Made by a program: the position numbers and the translations under genes. The notes under the pieces were generated by a model, which was given only the letters and a program-made list of their open reading frames with translations, did no database searches and was not told the origin of the DNA. From NCBI GenBank assembly GCA_963724665.1, contig CAVRVH010000007.1:310001-374000 (forward strand): 64,000 nucleotides of DNA, read 5' to 3'. Below, piece after piece: positions 50,096 through 57,729 of this stretch (its first letter is position 1; each line of letters opens with the position of its first letter). The DNA comes from DASUPK01 sp963724665 (GTDB taxonomy: Bacteria > Actinomycetota > Thermoleophilia > Solirubrobacterales > 70-9).

Positions 50096-50712
50096 GCCAG
50101 GTCATCAGCGGTCAGCATCCCGCGGGCCACCCCGTGCGAGCTGATCCACTCGATCAGTCCGGACCAGTACTCGGACCCCTCGAGCACGACCGGATGGTCC
50201 ACGGCCTTTCCGGTCTGGATCAGGGTGAGCGCCTCGAACAGCTCGTCCATGGTGCCGTAGCCGCCCGGGAAGACCACGAAGGCGTCGGAGTAGCGCACGA
50301 ACATCAGCTTCCGCGTGAAGAAGTAGTGGAACTCGATGCCGAGGTCGACATACGGGTTGAGCGCCTGCTCATGAGGCAGCTCGATGTTGAGGCCCACCGA
50401 GATGGCGCCGGCGTCCTGGGCACCGCGATTCGCGGCCTCCATCAGCCCCGGTCCGCCTCCGGTGATCACCGCGAATCCGGCCTCCCCGAGCGCCCTGCCC
50501 ATCGCTCGAGCGCGCGCGTAGTCCGGGCCATCCTCCGGCAGCCGGGCTGAGCCGAAGAGGCAGACCGCCGACCCGATCTGGCCGAGCTCCCTGAATCCGA
50601 GCTCCAGCTCCTGGTGAACGCGCTGCAGGCGCTCGGCGTCCTCATGTTCGCTCCGGACGAGCTCGCTCTCCGCGTAGATGATCTCCTCGTCGGCGCTCGA
50701 GGGGACCCGCAC
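50023..50712 (-). CDS. LOG-family nucleotide phosphoribohydrolase
   Basis: The 229-residue Rossmann protein has the LOG (TIGR00730) motif PGGYGTMDELFEAL near residue 155 and GSARLPEDGPDYARA, ITGGGPGLMEAANRG. LOG proteins cleave the N-glycosidic bond of cytokinin ribotides and nucleoside 5'-monophosphates. It is 5 bp after rnj on the same strand and overlaps the PLD gene by 73 bp tail to tail. Confidence 0.9.
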   Translation of the reverse strand: MRVPSSADEEIIYAESELVRSEHEDAERLQRVHQELELGFRELGQIGSAVCLFGSARLPEDGPDYARARAMGRALGEAGFAVITGGGPGLMEAANRGAQDAGAISVGLNIELPHEQALNPYVDLGIEFHYFFTRKLMFVRYSDAFVVFPGGYGTMDELFEALTLIQTGKAVDHPVVLEGSEYWSGLIEWISSHGVARGMLTADDLAQAEVADGVEDVMGRLRAGISASG

Positions 50713-50717
50713 TGCCG

Positions 50718-52382
50718 TCAGACCTCGACGACGACCGGCAGCACCAGCGGACGGCGGCGAAGCTTCTCGTAGACGAACTCGGCGATGTCGTCGTGGAGGT
50801 CCTGCTGGAGCAGGGAGATCTCGCGGATCTCCTCCTCGGCCGCCTCGTCCAAAGTGTCCTGGACCACATCCTTGAGCTCGTCGCGCAGGCCGTCGGCCTC
50901 CTGGGCGAAGGGCACGCCGCGGAAGATCACCTCGGGGTCCGCCACCTGCGAGCCGTCGTCCGACGAGATCGTCGCAACGACGATGAAGACTCCATCGTCG
51001 GCGAGCTTGTGGCGGTCGCGGAGGGCGAACTCGTCGGGCTCGCCGACCGAGACGCCGTCGACGAAGATCATGCTGGCGTGGACGTCCTCGCCGAAGCGGG
51101 CGCCCGACTCGTCAATCTCGAGAGCGAGACCGTTGCGGCCCATGAAGATCCGATCACGATCGATGCCCACTGACTCCGCAAGGTCGCCGTGGAGCTTGAG
51201 CCGCTTGTGGTCACCGTGGAAGGGGAAGACGTTCTGCGGCTTGGTCAGGTTGAGCATCAGCTTGAGCTCCTCCTGCCAGCCGTGGCCGGAGGCGTGGATC
51301 GGGGCGTCCGCCGCCGTCACCACGGAGGCGCCGATCTGGAAGATCCGGTCGATCGTCTCGTTGACCGAGCGCTCGTTGCCGGGGATCGGCGTCGCCGAGA
51401 AGATCACCGTGTCGCCGGAGTGGAGCTCGACATCCGGGTGATCGCGGTGCGCCATGCGGCGGAGCGCCGAGAGGGGCTCGCCCTGGCTGCCGGTGGAGAT
51501 CACGACCACCTTCTCGTCCGGGAAATCCTCGATCTCCTTCGGCGAGATGAACAGCCCCTCCGGCGCCGACGCGATTCCCAGGTTGGAGGCGATGTTGAAG
51601 TTCTTCCGCATCGAGCGACCCACGAGCGCGACCCGGCGGTCGAGATTGGCGGCCGCGTCGATCACCTGCTGGACCCGGTGGACGTTGGATGCGAACGAGG
51701 TGACCACGATCCGGCCCTCGCATCGGCCGAAGACCTCGAGCAGCGCCGGGCCGACGCTCGACTCGGACGGAGCCACGCCCGGGCGGTCGGCGTTCGTCGA
51801 ATCTCCGCAGAGACAGAGCACGCCCTCGCGGCCGAGCTCCGCGAGCCGGGAGACGTCGGCGGGGATCCCGTCGACGGGGGTCTGGTCGAACTTGTAGTCG
51901 CCGGTGATCAGCACGGTGCCGGCATCGGTCCGGAGCACCACCGCGCGCGCGTCCGGGATCGAATGCGCCATGTGGACCAGCTCGATCCCGAAGGGGCCCA
52001 CGCTCACCTGCTCGCCGGCCGGGAGCTCCTGGAGCGGCACGTCGCGGAGCTTGTGCTCGTCCAGCTTGGAGCGGACCATGCCGATCGTCAGCAGTCCGCC
52101 GTAGATGACCGGTGGGATGCCGATCTCGCGAAGCACGTACGGCAGGGCGCCGACATGGTCCTCGTGCCCGTGGGTGAGGACGATCGCCTCGATGTCATCG
52201 GCCCGGTCGCGCAGGGTCGAGAAGTCGGGAAGAACCAGGTCGATGCCGAGCATGTCCGCGGTCGGGAACATCAGCCCCGTGTCCACGACGACGATCCGCC
52301 CGTCGAACTCGACGGCGGTCATGTTCTTGCCGATCTCCCCAAGGCCACCCAGGGGGAGGATCCGAACGGTCGAGCTGCTCAA
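50718..52382 (-). CDS. rnj: ribonuclease J
   Basis: The 554-residue enzyme has the metallo-beta-lactamase metal motif VLTHGHEDHVGALPYVL near residue 70, a beta-CASP domain (STGSQGEPLSALRRM) and a C-terminal domain ending in a basic tail. RNase J has 5'-exonuclease and endonuclease activity and is a main mRNA-decay enzyme in Actinobacteria. It follows dapA by 2 nt and precedes the LOG gene. Confidence 0.96.
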   Translation of the reverse strand: MSSSTVRILPLGGLGEIGKNMTAVEFDGRIVVVDTGLMFPTADMLGIDLVLPDFSTLRDRADDIEAIVLTHGHEDHVGALPYVLREIGIPPVIYGGLLTIGMVRSKLDEHKLRDVPLQELPAGEQVSVGPFGIELVHMAHSIPDARAVVLRTDAGTVLITGDYKFDQTPVDGIPADVSRLAELGREGVLCLCGDSTNADRPGVAPSESSVGPALLEVFGRCEGRIVVTSFASNVHRVQQVIDAAANLDRRVALVGRSMRKNFNIASNLGIASAPEGLFISPKEIEDFPDEKVVVISTGSQGEPLSALRRMAHRDHPDVELHSGDTVIFSATPIPGNERSVNETIDRIFQIGASVVTAADAPIHASGHGWQEELKLMLNLTKPQNVFPFHGDHKRLKLHGDLAESVGIDRDRIFMGRNGLALEIDESGARFGEDVHASMIFVDGVSVGEPDEFALRDRHKLADDGVFIVVATISSDDGSQVADPEVIFRGVPFAQEADGLRDELKDVVQDTLDEAAEEEIREISLLQQDLHDDIAEFVYEKLRRRPLVLPVVVEV

Positions 52383-52384
52383 AC

Positions 52385-53257
52385 CTACGCGGCGCTCCCG
52401 GCCAGCAGGCCATGCGCCTCGAGCGCCCGCCTGACCTCCGCCCGCTGCTCATCGTCGGCCTCGACGATCGGGAGCCTCGCCCGAGCGGAGCAGACGCCGA
52501 GCAGCTCCAGGCCCGCCTTCACCGGGATCGGGTTGGTCTTTCCGCAAATCTCGTAGATCGGCCGCAGCCCGGCGTCTATCTCCCGAGCTCGCTCGACGTC
52601 GCCGGCCTGCATCGCGTCGTAGATCTCCCGCATCTCGCGTCCCGCGAGATGCGACGCAACCAGAACTCCACCCGGTCCCCCCATCTCGAGCGTGCGGAGG
52701 AACGTTCCGTCGTTGCCGGCGAGCACCCGGAGGCCGTCGATCTGCTGAAGCTCGTCGTCGTTCGCCTGCTTGACGCCGACGACGTTCGCGATCTGCGCCA
52801 GCTCGGCGAGCTGCTCCGGCGAGATGTTCACCACTGCCCGCGAGGGGATGTTGTAGAGGACGACCGGGATGCCGGCCGCCTTGGCGACCGCCTCGTAGTG
52901 CGCCTTGATCCCGGTGAAGTTGGGCTTGTTGTAGTACGGCGTCACCGCCAGCACGGCGTCAGCACCGGCGTCCGCCGCCGCCGCCGAGAGCTGCTCGGAG
53001 TGCCGCGTGTCGTTGGAGCCGGTTCCGCAGATCAGAAGGACGTCGGCGCCGAGCTCATCTCGCACAGCTCTCAGCAGCGCGAGCTTCTCGGCGTCGTCGA
53101 GCGTCGGCGATTCCCCGGTCGTCCCGCAGAGCACCAGCCCGTGCGAGCCGTTTTCGATCAGGTGGCGCGCGAGTGAGCGCGCGGCGGCCTCGTCCACCGA
53201 GCGGTCCTCGGCGAACGGCGTCACCATCGCCGTGATTACACCCCCGATCTCAGGCAT
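52385..53257 (-). CDS. dapA: 4-hydroxy-tetrahydrodipicolinate synthase
   Basis: The 290-residue TIM-barrel aldolase has the Schiff-base Lys in VVGVKQAND near residue 160, catalytic Tyr in VVLYNIPSRAVV and the GTTGESPTL motif. It condenses pyruvate and aspartate semialdehyde in the lysine/diaminopimelate route. The start overlaps the amidase stop by 1 bp (TGATG), so translation is probably coupled. Confidence 0.95.
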   Translation of the reverse strand: MPEIGGVITAMVTPFAEDRSVDEAAARSLARHLIENGSHGLVLCGTTGESPTLDDAEKLALLRAVRDELGADVLLICGTGSNDTRHSEQLSAAAADAGADAVLAVTPYYNKPNFTGIKAHYEAVAKAAGIPVVLYNIPSRAVVNISPEQLAELAQIANVVGVKQANDDELQQIDGLRVLAGNDGTFLRTLEMGGPGGVLVASHLAGREMREIYDAMQAGDVERAREIDAGLRPIYEICGKTNPIPVKAGLELLGVCSARARLPIVEADDEQRAEVRRALEAHGLLAGSAA

Positions 53258-54708
53258 CAGCCGGAGGGTACCGCGAAGGTCTCCGGTACCCGGTCAGCCC
53301 ACGGCTGGGCCTGCTCGAGCTGCGAGGCAACGCGGAGCAACACATCCTCACGGCCCAGCGGAGCGATCAGCTGGACACCGATCGGGAGACCATCGTCGCT
53401 CCACTGAAGGGGCAGCGAGATTGCCGGGTTGCCGGTTGCGTTGAGCAGAGCTGTGAACCCCGCCGTCTTCTCGCCCCGGTGGATCGTGTTCAGCGGGTCC
53501 TGGGGATCGGCGGTGAAACTGCCCAGGGGTGGCGGCAGCTCTCCCATCGTCGGGGTAAGTAGCAGGTCGTGGCCCGCCTCGAACCAGAGGCCGAGCATCC
53601 GGGCAAACGCGTGATGCTGGCTGACCGCGGCAAGGTACTGGCCAGAATGACGGCGTCTGCCCTCCTCCGCCATGGCCCAGGTGAGCGGTTCGACGTCGTC
53701 GGGTCCAAGCTGGCGGCCCAGGATGATGCCGAACTGGTCGAGGATCTCGGTCTGGCCCGCGTACCAGCGAGTCAGGAACGTCTCGATCGGGTCGAACTCG
53801 GGTGCTACTGGGGCGTCTTCGTCCAAGCGATGGCCGAGTCCCTCCAGCATCGTGGCGGCCTCCCGGGTAGCGGAGACCACGACCGGATCGATCTCGATGT
53901 CGGTGCCGATCGACTCGGTCATGAGCGCAATGCGCAGCGAGCCGGGATCGGCGCCGAGCTCCTCCATATAGGGCCTTACCGGCGGTGGCGCCACGTAGGG
54001 ATCACCGGGACCCGGTCCGTGGGTCGCGTCGAGTGCCAGCGCCACATCGCGAACGGATCGCGACACCACATGCTCCACCGTCAGGCCGCTCATCGTGTCC
54101 CCGACCAGCGGGCCAAGCGAGGTGCGCGCGCGGCTCGGCTTCAGCCCGACCAGCCCGCAGCAGCTCGCCGGGATCCTGATCGAGCCGCCGCCGTCGTTCG
54201 CGTGCGCGATTGGGACGATGCCGGCGGCGACGGCGGCCGCCGAGCCGCCGCTGGAGCCGCCCGGCGAGCGGCCCAGGTCCCAGGGGTTGTGCGTCGGCCC
54301 GTAGGCCTCCGGCTCGGTTGTCGGGACGATCCCGAGCTCGGGGGTGTTGGTCTTGCCGATCGTGACGAAGCCGGCCTCCCGGAAGCGCGCTCCAAGGAAG
54401 GTGTCCACAGGCAGGCGGAAATCGGCCTCCTTCAGGGCCTTCATCCCCATGTGCATCGGCTGGCCCGCGAGGCCGGCGCCAAGATCCTTGAAGAGGAACG
54501 GCACGCCGCGGAAGGGACCGTCGGGCAACTCGCCCCGTGACTCCTCGAGCCCCTGCTCGTAGAGCGGATGGATGATCGCGTTGAGCTCGGGATTGAGCCG
54601 CTCGGCGCGCTCGATCGCCCTCTGAGTGAGCTCCTCGGGGCTCACCTCTCCGGTTCGCACCAACTCCGCCTGCGCGGTGGCGTCCAGCCTGGCCAGGTCC
54701 TCAGTCAC
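53257..54708 (-). CDS. amidase signature-family enzyme
   Basis: The 483-residue amidase has the Lys-Ser-Ser catalytic residues: Lys in PFLFKDLGAG near residue 75, GRSPGGSSGGSAAAVAAG near 150 and Ser in GGGSIRIPASCCG near 175. It is related to GatA but ends differently and has no gatB/gatC nearby, so it is more likely a stand-alone amidase of unknown substrate. GTG 54708 has a TAGGGT box 8 nt upstream. Confidence 0.88.
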   Translation of the reverse strand: MTEDLARLDATAQAELVRTGEVSPEELTQRAIERAERLNPELNAIIHPLYEQGLEESRGELPDGPFRGVPFLFKDLGAGLAGQPMHMGMKALKEADFRLPVDTFLGARFREAGFVTIGKTNTPELGIVPTTEPEAYGPTHNPWDLGRSPGGSSGGSAAAVAAGIVPIAHANDGGGSIRIPASCCGLVGLKPSRARTSLGPLVGDTMSGLTVEHVVSRSVRDVALALDATHGPGPGDPYVAPPPVRPYMEELGADPGSLRIALMTESIGTDIEIDPVVVSATREAATMLEGLGHRLDEDAPVAPEFDPIETFLTRWYAGQTEILDQFGIILGRQLGPDDVEPLTWAMAEEGRRRHSGQYLAAVSQHHAFARMLGLWFEAGHDLLLTPTMGELPPPLGSFTADPQDPLNTIHRGEKTAGFTALLNATGNPAISLPLQWSDDGLPIGVQLIAPLGREDVLLRVASQLEQAQPWADRVPETFAVPSG

Positions 54709-54716
54709 ACGTCGGC

Positions 54717-54722
54717 ACCCTA
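54717..54722 (-). promoter_or_regulatory. -10 box, amidase-dapA-rnj operon
   Basis: TAGGGT on the minus strand ends 8 nt before GTG 54708. Confidence 0.45.
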
Positions 54723-54756
54723 TCGGGCGTGATTGGCATTAGATCAGTGCCTGAAC

Positions 54757-54762
54757 TAGCCT
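54757..54762 (+). promoter_or_regulatory. -10 box, secreted hypothetical
   Basis: TAGCCT ends 7 nt before ATG 54770, predicting a leaderless mRNA. Confidence 0.55.
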
Positions 54763-54769
54763 TCCGACC

Positions 54770-55297
54770 ATGTCCGGCCGAACGGAGCGAATAGCGGTCG
54801 CGATGACCGTCGCAACGGTGGCCAGTGCCTGGCTCATCTCCCAGGCTCAAGGGACGCCCAAGGCGATGGCTGCGAAGGGCGGGAACAGCATCACCGCCAG
54901 CGCCACCGTCGACGCTTCGTACGACCCGTACGAGCCGACGGCGGCAATCAAGGGTCAGATCCGGGCAATCGGTCACAAGTTCGGCCCACGCCATTGCCTG
55001 AGGGACCGCGAGGTCTGGGCCTACTACACGGGCGTCGGCGGACAAACCCTCAGCACCGACGCGGACAATCCGACCGACAAAAAGGGGCGATTCACCTATA
55101 CGCAGATCCACCTCTACTACGGCACCGCCGACAACAATGCGGCCGTGCCTCCCTCGGGCGGCACCGTAACGTTCACCCTGATGCCCAGCACGGCTCATGC
55201 CCCCAAGAAGCGAGGAGACATCCTCGACAGCTTCAACTGCCCTCCCGTGAGCACGACGGTGTCGGTCCAGGTCCCGCCCGAGCCGCCCACCGACTAG
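54770..55297 (+). CDS. secreted protein of unknown function
   Basis: The 175-residue protein has an N-terminal hydrophobic signal-like segment (IAVAMTVATVASAWLIS, cleavage near AQG). The mature part is beta-rich with two cysteines (HCLRDREV and FNCPPVS) that may form a disulfide, and a Pro-rich tail. I recognise no family. It stands alone between the amidase and dapB genes. Confidence 0.6.
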   Translation: MSGRTERIAVAMTVATVASAWLISQAQGTPKAMAAKGGNSITASATVDASYDPYEPTAAIKGQIRAIGHKFGPRHCLRDREVWAYYTGVGGQTLSTDADNPTDKKGRFTYTQIHLYYGTADNNAAVPPSGGTVTFTLMPSTAHAPKKRGDILDSFNCPPVSTTVSVQVPPEPPTD

Positions 55298-55301
55298 CGG
55301 C

Positions 55302-55982
55302 TCAGAGCAGGTTCTCGAGCCCGACCACGAAGCGCTCTTGCAGGTCTGCGACCTTGCGGACCGCCAGCAACACCCCGGGCATGAAGCTCGACCGGTCGAT
55401 CGAATCGTGGCGGATCGAGAGCGTCTGGCCCTCGCCCCCGAAGGTGACCTCCTGGTGCGCCACAAGGCCGGGCAGGCGCACCGAGTGGATCGGCTCGTGA
55501 ACGTTTCCGCCGGCCTCGCCGATCAACTCGGCCGTCCGCTTGGCGGTCCCCGACGGAGCGTCCTTCTTATGGTCGCCATGCAGCTCGATGATCTCCGCCT
55601 CTGGCATGTGGGGCGCGATCAGCTTGGAAGCCTCCATCATCAGCACGGCGCCGATCGCGAAGTTGGGGGCGACGAAGCAGTTCGCCTTGCTGTCCGCGCG
55701 CAGGACATGCGCCCTCAGCTCGTCGAGGTCGAAGCCCGTGCTGCCGACCACTGCGTGCACCCCGGCCTCGATCGCGTCGAACACGTTCGCCGGCGCCGCG
55801 TCGGGCGTGGTGAAGTCGACCATGACGTCAGCGCCCTCGAGCACATCGGTGACCGAGGTGTCGAGAGCCGGATCGGCGCGGCCCACCAGCTCCATGTCGT
55901 CGGCGCCTTCAACCGCCTCGCAGGTGGTCTCCCCCATTCGCCCGGCGGCACCGGAGACGACCACCTTGATCGGATCGGCCAT
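55302..55982 (-). CDS. dapB: 4-hydroxy-tetrahydrodipicolinate reductase
   Basis: The 226-residue enzyme has an NAD(P)-binding VVVSGAAGRMGETTCEAV at the N-terminus, GSTGFDLDEL and the catalytic signature EIIELHGDHKKDAPSGTAKR near residue 140 (Lys within KKDAPSGT). It makes tetrahydrodipicolinate for DAP synthesis. It is shorter than many DapB proteins. ATG 55982 has TAAGAT 6 nt upstream, overlapping the stop codon of the preceding gene. Confidence 0.93.
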   Translation of the reverse strand: MADPIKVVVSGAAGRMGETTCEAVEGADDMELVGRADPALDTSVTDVLEGADVMVDFTTPDAAPANVFDAIEAGVHAVVGSTGFDLDELRAHVLRADSKANCFVAPNFAIGAVLMMEASKLIAPHMPEAEIIELHGDHKKDAPSGTAKRTAELIGEAGGNVHEPIHSVRLPGLVAHQEVTFGGEGQTLSIRHDSIDRSSFMPGVLLAVRKVADLQERFVVGLENLL

Positions 55983-55988
55983 CGCGCG

Positions 55989-55994
55989 ATCTTA
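55989..55994 (-). promoter_or_regulatory. -10 box, dapB
   Basis: TAAGAT on the minus strand includes the TAA stop of the upstream gene and ends 6 nt before ATG 55982. Confidence 0.55.
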
Positions 55995-56435
55995 TGGGGC
56001 TTCGATGGTGCGGAACCACTCGGCGAGCGCGTCAAGGCCCTCGCGCTGCGGCTCCCCACCCCCGAGCTTGCCGAGCAGCTTGCCCTCGCCCCGCATCAGC
56101 ATCACCTTGAGCTTCTCGCCGTCTGTCTTCTTGATCTCGAGGCAAACCGCCGCGTGATCGAGGATCCCGGTCGTCACGCTCCACCAGCCTCCGCCTGCGC
56201 CGCCGGCCTTCGCGGAGGCGACCTGGTGGGGAGCGATTGATTCCGCTGGGCCGTCGGGATCGCCACGGCGATCAAGGGGCTGGATCAGCAGCCGGAGATC
56301 CGTGACGCCGATCGCGACAGCGCCGCCCTTGAACATGCTCTTCTGGCGCGACGCGACGCACAGACCTCTCAGCTCCTCGCCTGCCTCGAGCTGATCCGCG
56401 AGAGCCGGCCGGTACTTCGAGTCGAGGTCGGCCAT
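55992..56435 (-). CDS. PH-like small protein, unknown function
   Basis: The 147-residue protein lacks membrane segments and has a pattern of short beta strands (GGAVAIGVTDLRLLIQPLD, EKLKVMLMRGEGKLLGKLGG) resembling bacterial PH-like domains. No clear family was recognised. It lies between the M16 peptidase (9-bp gap) and dapB and is probably cotranscribed with the peptidase gene. Confidence 0.6.
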   Translation of the reverse strand: MADLDSKYRPALADQLEAGEELRGLCVASRQKSMFKGGAVAIGVTDLRLLIQPLDRRGDPDGPAESIAPHQVASAKAGGAGGGWWSVTTGILDHAAVCLEIKKTDGEKLKVMLMRGEGKLLGKLGGGEPQREGLDALAEWFRTIEAP

Positions 56436-56444
56436 GCCCGCCCG

Positions 56445-57722
56445 CTACGCGGCGGCGAGCGCTTCGCTGACCGGCGCCAGGGCGCTGCGGAAGCGCTCCT
56501 CGCTCGGGGCGATCGCGGCAGCCGACAGCGCGTCGGGCGAGTAGAGCTCTCGGGCGAGCTCGGCGACGTCAGCTGAACTGACGGCATCGACCTTCTCGAT
56601 CAGCTGATCGAGGGTCAGAAGGGGCAGGTCGAAGAGGAGAGACTTGCCGATCCTGCCCATGCGGGCGGATGTGGACTCCGAGGAAAGGACCATGCGCCCC
56701 TTGACGTGCTCCTTGGCGCGGGTGAGCTCCTCGTCGGTGATGCCGTCGGTGTGGATGGAGGCGAGCTCTCGGCCGATGATCTCGCAGGCCTCCTGGACGT
56801 TGTCCTGGCGAGTGCCGACATACAGGCCGATCATGCCGCTGTCGACGTACTGCTGCGTGTACGAGCCGACCGAGTAGGCCAGGCCCTTCTTCTCGCGGAT
56901 CTCCCGGAAGAGGCGGGAGGAGGTCGAGCCGCCGAAGACGGCGTCGAGGATGCTGAGCGCGTAGCGGCGCTCGTCGCTCCGGTCGATGCCCGCACCGCCG
57001 AAGCAGATGTGGAACTGCTCGGTGTCCTTCTGCTGGAAAGCGACTCGGGCCTCGTCGACCTGTGGAGCGTCGACCGAGGACTTGTCACCGTTGGCCGTGG
57101 GCGGCTCCACGTGGCGCCTGCTGAGCTCGACGATCTTCTCGTGATCGACATTGCCCGCCGCCGCGACGACGATGTTCGCGCCTGTGTAGCGGGCGCGGTG
57201 ATAGGCGTCGATGTCCGGGATCGGAATGGAGCTGATCACCTCGGCCTCGCCGAGCACCCGCCGGCCGAGCGGATGGCCGCCGAAGACCGCCTTGTCTAGA
57301 ACGTCGTGGACCTTGTCCTGCGGCTCGTCCTCGTACATCGCAATCTCCTCGAGCACGACCTCGCGCTCGGAGTCGATCTCGGGGTAGGTCGGGCCGAGCA
57401 GCATCTCCGCCAGCAGGTCGAAGGCCTCATCGGTGTGGGTGTCGAGAAACCGCGCGTACAGGTTCGTCGACTCCTTGCCGGTAGCCGCGTTCACCGCGGC
57501 GCCCAGCCCGTCGAAAGTCTCGGCGATCTCGATCGCCGAATAGCGCTTCGTCCCCTTGAAGAGCAGGTGCTCCAGGAAATGAGAGACGCCGGCCTGCGCC
57601 GGCGTCTCGTCCCTCGAGCCTGTGCGAACCCAGAGCCCCAGTGCCACGGATCTCACCGAGGGAACCGCCTCGGTGACGACCCGGATCCCGGAGTCGAGCT
57701 CGGTTATCTGCGCATCGGGCAA
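56445..57722 (-). CDS. M16 (pitrilysin-type) zinc peptidase
   Basis: The 425-residue protein has the inverted zinc motif HFLEHLLFKGT (HxxEH) near residue 50 with a downstream Glu about 75 residues later (VVLEEIAMYEDEP). It resembles mitochondrial-processing-peptidase-like M16B proteins often placed after pnp. TTG 57722 is chosen: it lies 8 nt after the pnp stop and gives ITELDSGIRVVTE at the N-terminus. Longer in-frame extensions would run about 100 bp into pnp. Confidence 0.9.
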   Translation of the reverse strand: MPDAQITELDSGIRVVTEAVPSVRSVALGLWVRTGSRDETPAQAGVSHFLEHLLFKGTKRYSAIEIAETFDGLGAAVNAATGKESTNLYARFLDTHTDEAFDLLAEMLLGPTYPEIDSEREVVLEEIAMYEDEPQDKVHDVLDKAVFGGHPLGRRVLGEAEVISSIPIPDIDAYHRARYTGANIVVAAAGNVDHEKIVELSRRHVEPPTANGDKSSVDAPQVDEARVAFQQKDTEQFHICFGGAGIDRSDERRYALSILDAVFGGSTSSRLFREIREKKGLAYSVGSYTQQYVDSGMIGLYVGTRQDNVQEACEIIGRELASIHTDGITDEELTRAKEHVKGRMVLSSESTSARMGRIGKSLLFDLPLLTLDQLIEKVDAVSSADVAELARELYSPDALSAAAIAPSEERFRSALAPVSEALAAA

Positions 57723-57729
57723 CGCAGTC

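Noticed and set aside
51189..52556. 455-codon plus-strand frame opposite rnj
   Set aside because: It is the complement of RNase J, which has intact metal motifs.
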